Shown here: positions 28,334 through 37,989 of the stretch, in pieces | How positions within the stretch are numbered: position 1 is the stretch's first letter | How the letters are laid out: every line of letters begins with the position of its first letter | NCBI RefSeq assembly: GCF_016632335.1 | Contig: NZ_JAEPBG010000001.1 | Location: 248,001-312,000, forward strand | Source: Noviherbaspirillum pedocola | Lineage (GTDB): Bacteria; Pseudomonadota; Gammaproteobacteria; Burkholderiales; Burkholderiaceae_D | Length of the DNA stretch: 64,000 bases | Direction of reading: 5' to 3' | The notes under the pieces: generated by a model | The model's database searches: none | Told to the model about the DNA's origin: nothing | What the model saw: only the letters and a program-made list of their open reading frames with translations | Translations under genes and position numbers: made by a program

Positions 28334-29128
28334 CTACCTGAAAATTCTTGCGAGGTTGCTCAATGCAGTAGCGCTCATATCCTTGATCTCGCCGGAGGCA
28401 TAGTCGACAAGCAGCACGGCATAAGCCGCAAAAATAAGCATTGCAAGAGCGCTCTTGATCGGCATGGCAAGAAAGAAGACCTGTAGCTGCGGCACGAAAC
28501 GGCTGACCAGAGCCAATCCCATTTCGGCAATAAACATCGTAAAGATCACTGGAGCTCCCATCAGTAAGGCTATGCGGGTCATCCGATCCAATTGCGATAA
28601 GAAGAACTGCGGTGTAGCCGCATCAAAATCGGGGCCCATGCCCAGAACGGACCACAATCGGTAACTGTCCTGGACGCTTGCCACCATGGCGCTAAATCCA
28701 CCGCTGATGAAGAGCAGCACCACAATCATCTGACTGAATATATCGCCCAGCGGCGACGCTTCATGACCAGTAAGCGGATTGATGGTTTCCGCAATGCTGG
28801 CACCGCGCTGGTTGTCGATGTAATTTCCCATTGCCTCGAAAGCCCAGATAGGCACAGCCGTCACGAATCCGAGGGCAAATCCAAGTATGGCCTCCTTCAC
28901 GCAGATGATCAGGACACGCGCCGCATCCAGTTGCATGGCGGTCGCTGGGTCAATAAGACCTGGAACAAGGAAGATCGCGAATGCACCCGCAACTCCAATG
29001 CGCAAAATACCCGGGAGCGCCTGTCGGTTCAGTATCGGCAGGATGGAGAAGAATGCGAGCATCCGTGGAAAGGCGAGGAATAGGGCCATCAACTGATCAA
29101 ATGGCAGATGGACACCGAAGAGATCCAT
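28334..29128 (-). CDS. sctT: T3SS export apparatus protein SctT
   Basis: 264 aa, polytopic, with the SctT/YscT/SpaR signature GAMGNYID-like segment (AFEAMGNYIDNQRGASIAETINPLTGHEASPLG). Part of the SctR5-S4-T1 export gate in the inner membrane. Six bases before sctU and one after sctS. Confidence 0.96.
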   Translation of the reverse strand: MDLFGVHLPFDQLMALFLAFPRMLAFFSILPILNRQALPGILRIGVAGAFAIFLVPGLIDPATAMQLDAARVLIICVKEAILGFALGFVTAVPIWAFEAMGNYIDNQRGASIAETINPLTGHEASPLGDIFSQMIVVLLFISGGFSAMVASVQDSYRLWSVLGMGPDFDAATPQFFLSQLDRMTRIALLMGAPVIFTMFIAEMGLALVSRFVPQLQVFFLAMPIKSALAMLIFAAYAVLLVDYASGEIKDMSATALSNLARIFR

Positions 29129-29129
29129 G

Positions 29130-29399
29130 TCAACGCACCATCATCGAAAAGTTCTCGAACAGCATGGCGGCATAGTTATAGATCTCACCGCCCATCCAGC
29201 GTGCAGTGACATACAGCGTGATGCCCACGGCAATGAGCTTCACCGCGAAAGACAGCGTCTGTTCCTGTATCTGCGTCAGCGCCTGTACCAGGCTGAACAG
29301 CACGCCAACGATGGATGCGACCAGGATGGTCGGCATCGACAGCCAGAGTGTCAGCAACAGCGCCTTGATCATTACCGAGGTCAGGTCGACGACGTCCAT
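29130..29399 (-). CDS. sctS: T3SS export apparatus protein SctS
   Basis: 89 aa with two hydrophobic hairpin helices (about 9-37 and 48-75) and conserved VASIVGVLFSLVQALTQIQEQTLSF, typical of SctS/YscS/FliQ. Component of the export gate. Confidence 0.96.
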   Translation of the reverse strand: MDVVDLTSVMIKALLLTLWLSMPTILVASIVGVLFSLVQALTQIQEQTLSFAVKLIAVGITLYVTARWMGGEIYNYAAMLFENFSMMVR

Positions 29400-29400
29400 A

Positions 29401-30060
29401 TCAGCCTAAGTGATAGGTTTGCACCAGGCCGTGTATCAGCCGCGACCAGCCATCCACCATTACGAAGAGGAAGAGCTTCAACGGAAGCGAGATGGTGACC
29501 GGCGATACCATCATCATGCCCATGGCCATCAGGATGTTGGAAATCACCAGGTCGATGACAACGAAAGGCATGTACAGCAGAAAGCCGATCTGGAACGCAG
29601 CCGTTAGCTCGGAGACAACGAAAGCCGGCATCACAATGAGGAAATCGTCCTGCGTGGCCCCGGCAGAAAAGTCGGCAGGCCAGAGTTGCCTCGCCCTGTC
29701 GAGAAAAAAGTTGCGCTGCTCTCGCGTACTATTCGCAACCATGAAGTTGCGCATCGGCTCGCTGCCCTTCTTGACACTTTCAACAATGACCAGGATTGAT
29801 AGCCCTTTTTCAGTGCCGGCCGCAGCGCTCAGGATCTTTGAAGCCTCTGCGCCCACCGGAGCCATTACATAGGCAGTGAGAAGCAGGGAAAGCGCGTAGA
29901 TCGCGAGATTCGGCGGTGCCTGCTGCACACCGAGCGCATTACGGACGAGGGAAAGCACAATCGATATCTTGAGGAATGAAGTTGTCACAACCACTGTCAG
30001 CGGAACCAGTGAGAAGACGGCGAAGGCGACGGCCAGCGATATCGGATCAAACTTATCCAT
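29401..30060 (-). CDS. sctR: T3SS export apparatus protein SctR
   Basis: 219 aa with the SctR/YscR/FliP hallmarks: TSFLKISIVLSLVRNALGVQQAPPN near the N-terminus and FQIGFLLYMPFVVIDLVISNILMAMGMMMVSP near the C-terminus. Five copies form most of the export gate. One base separates it from sctS. Confidence 0.97.
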   Translation of the reverse strand: MDKFDPISLAVAFAVFSLVPLTVVVTTSFLKISIVLSLVRNALGVQQAPPNLAIYALSLLLTAYVMAPVGAEASKILSAAAGTEKGLSILVIVESVKKGSEPMRNFMVANSTREQRNFFLDRARQLWPADFSAGATQDDFLIVMPAFVVSELTAAFQIGFLLYMPFVVIDLVISNILMAMGMMMVSPVTISLPLKLFLFVMVDGWSRLIHGLVQTYHLG

Positions 30061-30099
30061 ACCTTGCGCCCCTGTTTCGAGTGTTCATCGCCTGCCTGC

Positions 30100-30378
30100 T
30101 CAATTCAGCCGCTCTGCGCTAGGTCCCAGTGACGTGACGACCACGCCGATGCGGCCCTCGATATCCACCAGTTGGCCTTCGCCGATCAACATGCCGTTCG
30201 CCCGCACCTGGACTGCGCGCCGCAAGTCTCGACCAAGATCGAAGATAAAGCCTGGAGAGAGTGACTGCAGTTCATGGAGAGGCAGAGTGCGCTCTCCGAG
30301 GTCGAAACAGATGCGAACCGGGAGGTCGTCCAGTGGGGCGTCCGATTGCTGGTTGTCGTCGTAGTCGTCGTCTTCCAT
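30100..30378 (-). CDS. Probable internally initiated SctQ-C (short SctQ product)
   Basis: An in-frame ATG (SctQ residue 248) opens the 92-aa C-terminal SpoA domain. AAGGA lies about 12 bases upstream. YscQ, SsaQ and Spa33 all make such a short form that joins the C-ring complex. Spacing is longer than ideal, so this is a prediction by analogy. Confidence 0.5.
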   Translation of the reverse strand: MEDDDYDDNQQSDAPLDDLPVRICFDLGERTLPLHELQSLSPGFIFDLGRDLRRAVQVRANGMLIGEGQLVDIEGRIGVVVTSLGPSAERLN

Positions 30379-31119
30379 GATGGAAATGGGTCCTTCGGTG
30401 ATTTCAATTTTCGTGCCGCGCACGATGCCGCGGTATGCCGCATTTCTGCCCAGCGCAATTGTGAGAGTGCCGTCCTCGGTGATCCACGTTTCGTCGAACA
30501 GAATGAGATCACGCGCAGCGAGTCTGGACAGCACGCTCATTCTTGCGACCGTGCGGCCTGCACAAAAGCGAATCGGGATAGGCAACCCAGAAAGATCGTT
30601 CTTGATCGTTTCAAAATGCACGGGACGCGTGAAGCCCGACGCCAATTGGCCCATGCCGGACTGACTTAGCCATAGCTCTCCAGTGTGCGTTTCCCGAGCT
30701 GAAGACATTTCCCAGGCGAGCCCCAGCAATCCGTCAATTTCCGGTGTATCTGTACTCAGGGACAACATGCGCAAGCGCCGACGCGACGCTGCTTCGACAC
30801 GCTCTGATAATGCTGAAAATGCGGTTTCCGCCACGGCCAGACGCAAGGCAGGCGGAAGATCGAGCAGCTGCCCGCTGCGCAACATCGCGTTGGCAAGATC
30901 CAGAAGGAGGCTATCGGGCAGCGTCACATAGGCATCTGCCGTGCCCCATTCCGCTTTAATCCAGGCTCCTTTCCACGAGGTTGCGGATAGCGGTTGCAAG
31001 GTCCATACCCACTCCTGGTCCAACCAGTGCACATTCACAGCGATCCGCCGGCGGAATACAGCATTGCGCTGCGCCACATACTCGGAAGTAAGACGCGGCA
31101 AGGCCAGCGGATTGCTCAT
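30100..31119 (-). CDS. sctQ: T3SS cytoplasmic C-ring protein SctQ
   Basis: 339 aa. A divergent N-terminal half and two C-terminal SpoA/SpoC-type domains (LPVRICFDLGERTLPLHELQSLSPGFIFDLG; VRANGMLIGEGQLVDIEGRIGVVV). SctQ builds the sorting-platform pods. The start overlaps the sctP stop (ATGA). A highly acidic linker (MEDDDYDDNQQSD) precedes the last domain and begins with a candidate internal start. Confidence 0.93.
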   Translation of the reverse strand: MSNPLALPRLTSEYVAQRNAVFRRRIAVNVHWLDQEWVWTLQPLSATSWKGAWIKAEWGTADAYVTLPDSLLLDLANAMLRSGQLLDLPPALRLAVAETAFSALSERVEAASRRRLRMLSLSTDTPEIDGLLGLAWEMSSARETHTGELWLSQSGMGQLASGFTRPVHFETIKNDLSGLPIPIRFCAGRTVARMSVLSRLAARDLILFDETWITEDGTLTIALGRNAAYRGIVRGTKIEITEGPISIMEDDDYDDNQQSDAPLDDLPVRICFDLGERTLPLHELQSLSPGFIFDLGRDLRRAVQVRANGMLIGEGQLVDIEGRIGVVVTSLGPSAERLN

Positions 31120-31661
31120 GGTGTCTCGCCACTGTCAAAGCAGGAACGCGCCGCGGCAGCCTGGCGTGCATCTCTATCGAGAACCACGACACGAACCGAT
31201 CGGCGGAGCGTCTTACACACGTCGGCAGCCAAACGCGAAGCGGCTTTGCAAAGCCATTGACATGTGCCCGCATTCGCACAGCTCAGTTCCACGATCAGAT
31301 CGCCGGCATGTGTTGATATCCGCACCCAAGTGCCTGGAATTACAAGCTCGCTCAATTTCATACGCACTTCGCGCGCGCCATGGGCACCGTCATTCACCCA
31401 GAGTCGCTCAATCTCGTGGCCCAGCCATTCTTCCGCACTCTGCGCCCACTCGCGAGGTGTCTCTTCCGACGTATTTGCGGAACGTGTAGCGTCATCATGA
31501 AGCGATTGGGCGCGGCCGGTATCGATAGAAAGGATGGAGCGCAGACGTAATGCGTCCTCCTGAAACTTCGTATTCCCTGGATGCGCATGAGCAGAAGGTG
31601 CTATGTCGCCAACCGGAAGCGCCATAGGCCCGTAATCGACATACTTGGGACCGCGCCCCAT
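31116..31661 (-). CDS. sctP: T3SS needle-length/substrate-switch protein SctP
   Basis: 181 aa, low similarity as usual for SctP. The N-terminal half is disordered. The C-terminal half (about 95-160, MKLSELVIPGTWVRISTHAGDLIVELSC) resembles the switch domain. It sits between sctO and sctQ, overlapping both by ATGA. It is short compared with YscP (about 515 aa), which would predict a short needle if the ruler model applies. Confidence 0.75.
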   Translation of the reverse strand: MGRGPKYVDYGPMALPVGDIAPSAHAHPGNTKFQEDALRLRSILSIDTGRAQSLHDDATRSANTSEETPREWAQSAEEWLGHEIERLWVNDGAHGAREVRMKLSELVIPGTWVRISTHAGDLIVELSCANAGTCQWLCKAASRLAADVCKTLRRSVRVVVLDRDARQAAAARSCFDSGETP

Positions 31662-32191
31662 CAGACACCATCCCCATGCGATGCGTCGATGAATGCACCG
31701 CCATGCTTTACGGAAGCCTGCTCGGCGAATTCATCGATTTCATCATCGGCAAGCTTGCTCTGCTGCCTGTCCTGCTCCTGCTTTTGCGTGTTGAGGACGA
31801 GATCGGTCTTTTCACGCGAGCGCGCGGCATGCTGATAGGATTTCTTGGCCTCGTCGCGCGCCTGTTCCGCCTGCTCACGGCGGCTTTCTGCAGATTTCAA
31901 TTCTTCCTGCTTGCGCTTCAAGTCATTGCGCATGCCTTCAATTTCAAACTTCACCTTGTCGATGTCGCCAAGCTTGACAGCACCTCCAGACAACAGCTTG
32001 GCGTAAAGCTCCTGTTCCCGGACATCACACTTATTGGACCAATCTTGCAACTGACTGTTTGCGGATGATTCTTCCGAGACCGCATCCTTCAGTTTACGAT
32101 GAGCCTGCATTAATTTGACTTCTGCAGCCGATTCGCGAGACTTTTTAATGCTTAACAAATCGCTGTATCTGGCATTCACATTCAGAGTCAT
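31661..32191 (-). CDS. sctO: T3SS ATPase stalk protein SctO
   Basis: 176 aa, almost entirely a charged antiparallel coiled coil (for example LGDIDKVKFEIEGMRNDLKRKQEELKSAESRREQAEQARDEAKKSY region), as in YscO/FliJ. It sits in the pore of the SctN hexamer and contacts SctV. Overlaps sctP by ATGA. Confidence 0.85.
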   Translation of the reverse strand: MTLNVNARYSDLLSIKKSRESAAEVKLMQAHRKLKDAVSEESSANSQLQDWSNKCDVREQELYAKLLSGGAVKLGDIDKVKFEIEGMRNDLKRKQEELKSAESRREQAEQARDEAKKSYQHAARSREKTDLVLNTQKQEQDRQQSKLADDEIDEFAEQASVKHGGAFIDASHGDGV

Positions 32192-32283
32192 TACATCCTC
32201 GCCAGGAAGGCTTTGACCGGCCGCTTCACGTTCGTAAAACAGAAATGCAAACCGGTTGGCAGTTTTGGTTGAAAGGCAACTTT

Positions 32284-32311
32284 TTAGTAACGTGAGCTTT
32301 GAACGGGTTCC
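32284..32311 (-). promoter_or_regulatory. Weak candidate ECF-type promoter before sctO
   Basis: In the 165-bp gap between sctN and sctO the minus strand reads GGAACC, 15 bases, then TTACTAA. GGAAC is a common ECF -35 core and the spacing is plausible. The -10 does not match the HrpL CCAC box, and I could not find the same pair clearly elsewhere. Confidence 0.2.
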
Positions 32312-32356
32312 TTACAAATTTCAACTCGGCATTACCAACTCTGAAAACGTGCAAAT

Positions 32357-33694
32357 TCAGTCAGCCAGCATCTCGATATCGTAGACCGCGTCTTCGAACG
32401 CGACGTGCTCATCAAGACCTTGCCGCAGAAATGCGTTGATGCTATCCATCTTTTCGATTGCCTCGTCCGCGATCGGGTCGCTTCCTGGCTGGTATTCGCC
32501 AACCTTCAGCAGCAGTTCGATGTCCTGGTACTTGGCCAACAGTTCGCGCACGCGCCCTGCGGCTGCGCGATGTTCGGGCACAACAATGGCATTCATCACG
32601 CGCGAGATCGATGCCAGGATGTCGATTGCCGGGTAGTGGTTTGCCGCAGCGAGCTTGCGCGACAGAATGATGTGCCCATCAAGGATGGATCGGGTTTCAT
32701 CGGCAACCGGCTCGGTCATGTCATCACCTTCGACCAGCACCGTATAAAGAGCCGTGATTGAGCCTTTGTCATTCATGCCCGCTCGCTCCATCAGCCGCGG
32801 CAGCGTCGCAAATACGCTCGGCGGGAAGCCGCGCCGTGTCGGCGGTTCACCGGCGGCCAGTCCGATCTCGCGCTGCGCTCGAGCAAAGCGCGTCACCGAA
32901 TCCATCAGGAACAGCACCCGCTTGCCCTGATCACGAAAATATTCCGCGATAGCGGTTGCGGTATAAGCGGCGTTGGAGCGCTCCATCGATGAGCGGTCCG
33001 ATGTGGCGCAGACGATAACCGCCTTGCTTCGCCCTTCCATGCCGAGGTCGTGCTCGAGGAACTCACGCACTTCACGCCCGCGCTCGCCGATCAGCGCAAT
33101 TACGGTGACGTCCACATCGGCATTCTTGACCAGCATAGCAAGCAAGGTCGATTTGCCCCCGCCCGCCGCTGCGAAGATCCCCATGCGTTGACCCTCGCCA
33201 CAGGTCAGCAATCCGTCCAGCGCGCGGACACCGAGCGAGACGGGTTTCGAAATGATCTGCCGGCGCAGTGGATCTGGCGCTTCATTGAATACCGGATAGT
33301 AACGACTGAACTGCAGCGGACCGTGCGTGGCCACATCGAGTGGATTTCCAAGACCGTCGAGCACCCGCCCCAGCAAGCCAATACCAACCGGCACCATATG
33401 CACCTTCCCGGTCGGTACGACTTCCGTCTCAGCGGAGATGCCCTGGGTATCACCGGTGGGCATGAGCAACGCTGTGCCCTTGGCAAAGCCGACGACCTCT
33501 GCCTTCATTTCGACCGTGGTACCGGGGTTGCGCAGCAGGCAAATTTCGCCGACCTTCACCGCAGGCACGACCGCTTTCACGATCGTGCCGGTAACCTGAA
33601 TTACCTTGCCGCGAATGTCGCACATCGCCGGCTGGCTGATCGCCTTTTCCAGCATCGGTAGTATATGCGCAAGATAGTGTTCAGCGGCCTTCAC
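32357..33694 (-). CDS. sctN: T3SS ATPase SctN
   Basis: 445 aa. Walker A at about residues 175-182 (AAAGGGKS), the [15 protein letters not shown] segment, Walker B ([30 protein letters not shown]) and a C-terminal substrate-chaperone recognition domain. SctN unfolds substrates and strips chaperones at the export gate. The first 14 bases overlap the upstream gene. Confidence 0.97.
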   Translation of the reverse strand: MKAAEHYLAHILPMLEKAISQPAMCDIRGKVIQVTGTIVKAVVPAVKVGEICLLRNPGTTVEMKAEVVGFAKGTALLMPTGDTQGISAETEVVPTGKVHMVPVGIGLLGRVLDGLGNPLDVATHGPLQFSRYYPVFNEAPDPLRRQIISKPVSLGVRALDGLLTCGEGQRMGIFAAAGGGKSTLLAMLVKNADVDVTVIALIGERGREVREFLEHDLGMEGRSKAVIVCATSDRSSMERSNAAYTATAIAEYFRDQGKRVLFLMDSVTRFARAQREIGLAAGEPPTRRGFPPSVFATLPRLMERAGMNDKGSITALYTVLVEGDDMTEPVADETRSILDGHIILSRKLAAANHYPAIDILASISRVMNAIVVPEHRAAAGRVRELLAKYQDIELLLKVGEYQPGSDPIADEAIEKMDSINAFLRQGLDEHVAFEDAVYDIEMLAD

Positions 33695-34553
33695 GGCGCT
33701 CCCTCCGTTGTTCGATCTGCTTTTCTATGGCGCGCCTTTGTTCGTGCTCCCGAATGATCTGCAAGCGCTGCCGGTAGTTCTGCCATGGCGGATTTTCCAA
33801 AGTCATCTCGCTGCGCTCCTCGTGCAGCTTCTCGATGCGCTGTTCGAATTTCTTGGCAAGCGTTTTCAGCAAAGCCAATATGTCCTCCGATGCGGTCACA
33901 TTCTTCGAGTTCGCACGAGCCAATTCCGACACCATGCGCCGCACTTCTCCACCAGCCGCCTGCAGTGAAGTCGCAGCCTGCTGCAAGACTTGCGGCACAG
34001 AAGTGCCGACAAGGCGTACGGTCGCATAGGCATCAAGACAGCAATAGACCGTAAGCCTGCCATCCTTGTCGCTTCGTTGGCGTGTTGGGCAGCCAGGGAG
34101 CTCAGCGCTGTCGGGTAAGGCTAACTGATCGAGCTGCGCACGCTCGGCATTGCTCATCCAGGTTAGGCGTTCCGAGCTCTTGCCATCCACCGTAGTACGA
34201 ACAAGGACCGGATAGCAGAGCGCGGTTTGGACATCAAGCCCGCCGCGCTTCAGGGACTCGGCGAGCAGCTGCGCATCGGCGAGATTCCCAGCCAGACTGG
34301 ACGGATCGGCACCGAATACCGCGTCCAGGGATTGCCGATGCGCGAGAGCATCACGAATGCCCTTCGCATCGACCGGCAGGCCGACCGCATCATTGCGTCC
34401 GCGCAGCCGATCAATCGCTTCGCGCAGGTTACTGCACCGCTCGACCGCGGCAGCAATCTGGTCAGCGGCAACGGATGCCTGCGACATCGCTGCCGTCTGC
34501 ATTGTGGAGAACAGCTCCATGATGCCGAGATGAGGCGCTATCGGGGTGGGCAT
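33681..34553 (-). CDS. Unrecognised helical protein upstream of sctN, possible tip-type protein
   Basis: 290 aa, no signal peptide or membrane helix. Mostly helical: Met/Ala-rich start, a central mixed region with four Cys, and a long C-terminal coiled coil (about 205-290; [35 protein letters not shown], then a very basic Arg/Glu tail). It follows a small RELI-tailed protein, and in two other places in this island such small proteins precede LcrV-like giants, so this may be a third, smaller member of the same pair type. It overlaps sctN. Function not assigned. Confidence 0.5.
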   Translation of the reverse strand: MPTPIAPHLGIMELFSTMQTAAMSQASVAADQIAAAVERCSNLREAIDRLRGRNDAVGLPVDAKGIRDALAHRQSLDAVFGADPSSLAGNLADAQLLAESLKRGGLDVQTALCYPVLVRTTVDGKSSERLTWMSNAERAQLDQLALPDSAELPGCPTRQRSDKDGRLTVYCCLDAYATVRLVGTSVPQVLQQAATSLQAAGGEVRRMVSELARANSKNVTASEDILALLKTLAKKFEQRIEKLHEERSEMTLENPPWQNYRQRLQIIREHEQRRAIEKQIEQRRERREGR

Positions 34554-34703
34554 GGGAATTCCTGATCTGGTTGGTTAATTTCGTTACGTGCTCCGTTCTA
34601 CATCGGCAGAAGGACGCTACAAGGCAATAACGTTGCGCCTTCGGACGACACAGACGCCTACGAAAAGCACATGGATATGGCGGCTACCCGGTCATATCGG
34701 CTT

Positions 34704-35066
34704 TCAGATAAGTTCACGGTATTGGCCAGGACGGCGTGTGGGTTTGCCGCCCTGCTCGTCTGGCATCGGATGCGGTGACGATCCGGGCTCCAGCCCAAAT
34801 GTACCGATCAGGTCGACGACCATCCGCTGCAGCAGCGCATCCACTCTTGATTCGAATTCGGTTTCTGATTCCTTGGCCAACTTCCATGGACTGCTACGGC
34901 CAGTAGCTCCATTCGGCATCATGGAAGAGGTTTCGTCGATGGTTCGAGCAATTGCCTGCAGCGCCCGCTCCGCACGATCGATCAGCCTGGCGTTTTCTTG
35001 CAAGCGCTGCTGGACATGCCCGAATTCGCCGGGTTTGCCGCCCGAAGTGTTATCTTCCGAACTCAT
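34704..35066 (-). CDS. Small helical protein with GQYRELI tail (LcrG-like?)
   Basis: 120 aa. Helical core (about 18-90, LQENARLIDRAERALQAIARTIDETS; ESRVDALLQRMVVDLIG), then a Pro/Gly/basic linker and terminal GQYRELI. Two nearly identical 118-aa proteins at 37.3 and 40.4 kb end in GRFRDLI. LcrG, the cytosolic partner of tip protein LcrV, is also short, helical and ends with a basic linker plus RGQII. LcrG-like is my inference. Sequence similarity is slight. Confidence 0.5.
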   Translation of the reverse strand: MSSEDNTSGGKPGEFGHVQQRLQENARLIDRAERALQAIARTIDETSSMMPNGATGRSSPWKLAKESETEFESRVDALLQRMVVDLIGTFGLEPGSSPHPMPDEQGGKPTRRPGQYRELI

Positions 35067-35187
35067 GGTGTTCTCCCGTCCTTAAAAGAGCTTCACATGC
35101 TCTGACATTAATTCGCGGCCTCTTCCAGCTGACGAACCAGGTTGCACCAGCAGCTGCGTGTATCACTGTCAATCGGCTTTCGGCGCC

Positions 35188-37266
35188 TCAGACCATCGAA
35201 TTGCGTGTGAAGGTCTCCAACATTTGCATGATTGTCTTGACGATACTGGCCATCATGGTAGCAAGGTTGTTACTCTGGCCAAATATGCTCTGCAACCTCA
35301 ACGCCAGGGTGGTCATGTTGGCGGACTTTGAACTTTGCAAGTCAATCAGCTGGCCCTTGATTAACTTGATCTGCGCATCGCTCGGATCGCAGATCAGTCT
35401 CTCCAGCGGATAGGAGATTTGCTTCTTGTCTTGATCCATGGTGATGCGGTAGTAGATGCCGTTATCAAGGCCAACCACGTCGCCGGGATTGTATTTCGCT
35501 GGATCGAAGTCTTTCTCCTTCACACCCGAGACCTTCACTTCGACACAGGATCGTGCCTCCTGCACCTTTCCCTGCTCATCGATGTACCAGGCCTTCTTAC
35601 CAACCCCGGTATGATCCACGCTTTCGATGACATCCCCGGACGCATAATCCTTGCCATTCGGCTCGCTTCCCGGCCCATTGAATACCTTGGGTGGCATTTT
35701 CGCGAATATCGTGTTGTCGTTCTTGTCCCTGTACCGAATGGTGTCCGCTTCCTTGTCGGTGGGCACGTACCCAGCCTGTTCCAGCAATGCCGTCACTTGC
35801 ACGCCATGCCAATCGGCTGAACGTTGCGATGACATGTAGCGCAGCAGCGGTGCGCCATCAGCCGACATGGTTTTCTGGTCCGAGGTGACCCAGTAGAGCT
35901 TGCCGTCGTCGAGCTTGACCAGGGTGCCGGGATCGATGGATGAGAGATCCGGCGGATTGCCGCTGACGGCCTTTGCAATGGCGGACGGGTCTTCGACCTT
36001 GATAACGCCGGTGCCGGTTACACGATAGTAGCTGACCTTGTTCTTCTCGTCGGTGTACTGCAGCAGCGTGCCTGTCGGGGTTGTCGCCACGTTGACAGTC
36101 TGCGGATTGGATGTGACCACGACTGGTGGCATCTTTGCATAGCCGACTTGCCCGCCGCCATAGGAATACATGACCATGTCATAGTCGCCGGGCGTGAAGC
36201 TGAAACCGTTTTGGACCAGATCGGTCGTGGCAGCAATTGCATCTCTTAAAAGCTTGGCGGCTTGCGGGTCAAGGTCGCTCGGCAAGCCCATCAAAATACC
36301 CTCGGGCGGACTATCCAGCTTTAGTCCTTTCCCAAAATCCACGATGTAATAATCGACCCCGCTTTCGCCTTTGACAGCGACAATCGTGCGGTTTGGAATG
36401 CCGCTGAAATCGTTTGACGCTCGATCCAGAATCTGATTCGCGGTGGTATATCCGGTCTTTCCATTATACGAATACTGGTAAGCGTCATAGGAATCGATCG
36501 GCAGTCCCGCAGCTTGCAAACGCTTGGTTTCGGATAGGAACTGTTTACCAAACAACGCCAGGCTTACTAGCGAAGGATCCTTTATAAAACTAACTAACCC
36601 ACCGAGATAACCTGGAGGCAAGTCAGAACCTGCCTCCAAATGGTAGATCTGACCATTTGGAAACCTTACCCATTCCGCATCGCTTCTCTTAAGATGTCTG
36701 ATCGCTTCCCACGCGCGTTGACCTTCATTCGCCCCTACAACTCCCGCCCATTGGCTCGGATCGTACTCAAATACTTCGCCAGACAGCTCAGCATTATTGA
36801 TTATTACCCTTTGCCCGGAGCTGTTTACATACCAGGACGCATCGAACGCCGACGCGTCTAGCAAAACAGACTTAGCAATTAGTTGCCCTATCAACTTGCT
36901 AGTAGCGACGATGGCTCCGTCCACATCCGTCGGCCAGCCAGCAATCTTCAATGGCCCTTCCCACATCAAGGTATTCGAATTGAGTGGCTGCCCGAGCTTG
37001 TCAGAAACCTCCTTTATCCATGCAATAGTCTTCTCGACCTTGTCCAGATCGTTGTATGCCCCGTTTAGACCTGGAGCAAGATTGTCTATCGCACGCTGCA
37101 AGGGATCGGTGAATGGTTCGAAGATGGTGACCATTCCCACGGAGCCGTTCTTGTTTCCCGACGGCGTATTGGCGGGAGTCGTGGCCCGCGCGGGTTCGGA
37201 CGGCGCTCCCGCGCCTGCGAGTGGCTTTGATACGCGCGACGAACCGGATGTATCGCTGACTGACAT
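35188..37266 (-). CDS. Giant putative needle-tip protein, copy 1 (LcrV-like ends, beta-repeat middle)
   Basis: 692 aa, no signal peptide. Helical N-terminal part (about 45-95, MVTIFEPFTDPLQRAIDNL then YNDLDKVEKTIAWIKEVSDKLG) and a long C-terminal helix (about 628-690) ending MASIVKTIMQMLETFTRN. Between them are about nine short strand-turn-strand units of the type hhxYxxGxxYY (near 197, 263, 294, 363, 398, 447, 507, 543, 594), including two copies of AKMPP followed by V or KV. Two coiled-coil helices around a globular insert is the plan of LcrV/IpaD/EspA tip proteins, although those are only 190-340 aa. It follows the 118-aa LcrG-like gene by 28 bases. An effector function is the main alternative. 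Confidence 0.5.
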   Translation of the reverse strand: MSVSDTSGSSRVSKPLAGAGAPSEPARATTPANTPSGNKNGSVGMVTIFEPFTDPLQRAIDNLAPGLNGAYNDLDKVEKTIAWIKEVSDKLGQPLNSNTLMWEGPLKIAGWPTDVDGAIVATSKLIGQLIAKSVLLDASAFDASWYVNSSGQRVIINNAELSGEVFEYDPSQWAGVVGANEGQRAWEAIRHLKRSDAEWVRFPNGQIYHLEAGSDLPPGYLGGLVSFIKDPSLVSLALFGKQFLSETKRLQAAGLPIDSYDAYQYSYNGKTGYTTANQILDRASNDFSGIPNRTIVAVKGESGVDYYIVDFGKGLKLDSPPEGILMGLPSDLDPQAAKLLRDAIAATTDLVQNGFSFTPGDYDMVMYSYGGGQVGYAKMPPVVVTSNPQTVNVATTPTGTLLQYTDEKNKVSYYRVTGTGVIKVEDPSAIAKAVSGNPPDLSSIDPGTLVKLDDGKLYWVTSDQKTMSADGAPLLRYMSSQRSADWHGVQVTALLEQAGYVPTDKEADTIRYRDKNDNTIFAKMPPKVFNGPGSEPNGKDYASGDVIESVDHTGVGKKAWYIDEQGKVQEARSCVEVKVSGVKEKDFDPAKYNPGDVVGLDNGIYYRITMDQDKKQISYPLERLICDPSDAQIKLIKGQLIDLQSSKSANMTTLALRLQSIFGQSNNLATMMASIVKTIMQMLETFTRNSMV

Positions 37267-37294
37267 GTTGCATTCTCCCTGATAAAGCCTTGAT

Positions 37295-37651
37295 TCAGAT
37301 CAGATCGCGGAAGCGCCCTGCGCTTTTCCCCGCACCCTGCTGTGGTATCTCGGTGACCGCTGTGCCTGCGGCAATATCCTCGCTTCGCAGCATGGCGGCC
37401 AGTTCAAGCACTGCATCGAGAATCTTTTGTTCGGGGCCTGGGCTGGCGGCCTGTTTCAGTTGCTCCAGCATCGCCGCATCGTTTGCACCGCTCTGAGATG
37501 CAATGCGCTGCACTTTCTCCATCAATCCGCCGATCGCCTCCAGCGAGCGGATCGCTTCTTCGAGAAATTGCGCTGCTTGCGGCGAGTCGCCGAAGTTCAG
37601 GTTCTGGGGGGAGGAGAAAGAATCGCCTTGCGCTTCATCACTTTGCTTCAT
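37295..37651 (-). CDS. Small helical protein with GRFRDLI tail (LcrG-like?), copy 1
   Basis: 118 aa, helical (about 25-95: AAQFLEEAIRSLEAIGGLMEKVQRIASQ; PEQKILDAVLELAAMLRSED), Gly/Ala/Lys linker, terminal GRFRDLI. Nearly identical to the protein at 40369-40725. It lies 28 bases upstream of the giant tip-like gene on the same strand, which mirrors lcrG-lcrV order. Likely a chaperone or regulator of that product. The family is not established. Confidence 0.5.
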   Translation of the reverse strand: MKQSDEAQGDSFSSPQNLNFGDSPQAAQFLEEAIRSLEAIGGLMEKVQRIASQSGANDAAMLEQLKQAASPGPEQKILDAVLELAAMLRSEDIAAGTAVTEIPQQGAGKSAGRFRDLI

Positions 37652-37769
37652 GCTGACCTCATTCCGACAGGTTCGCTAGCCGATCGTCTGCAACTAGCTT
37701 GATGCAGGGTTTCGTAACGCCCAGAATTCCAGAGTTCCAAACGGGCGCCGATTGCGTCCGGAATAACGC

Positions 37770-37985
37770 ATATGTCATCGATATCCTGGGGTCCAGCACA
37801 AGCATTTCGACTGCCTGCGGAAGACTCTTGGCATTAACAGAAATCTGGAAACCGTGCTCGCATGGCGGCAGAGGATGGCCATCCTGCGCGAAACGCCGGG
37901 CCGCATCTTCTGCGATGCCAACGTTTTGCCAACGCAGCTGAAAGCCGCACAGCGAGTGGTCGACGCCTCCATCTTGCACAAGGTA
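37770..37985 (+). pseudogene. Remnant of the 3' end of sctW (TyeA-like part)
   Basis: The plus strand here reads RMAILRETPGRIF, then DANVLPTQLKAAQRVVDASIL, matching intact SctW residues about 478-512 (MMAILREMPDRIF, DANTLPTLLKTAQQVLDAAIL). Upstream bases align with sctW from about residue 452. The 5' part of the gene is gone, so this cannot make a gatekeeper. Confidence 0.85.
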
Positions 37986-37989
37986 GAGC

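Noticed and set aside
5358-34553. Secretion genes as a flagellar export system
   Set aside because: SctC secretin, needle, SctD FHA protein, translocators and LcrH-like chaperones are T3SS-specific. No flagellin, hook or rod genes occur.
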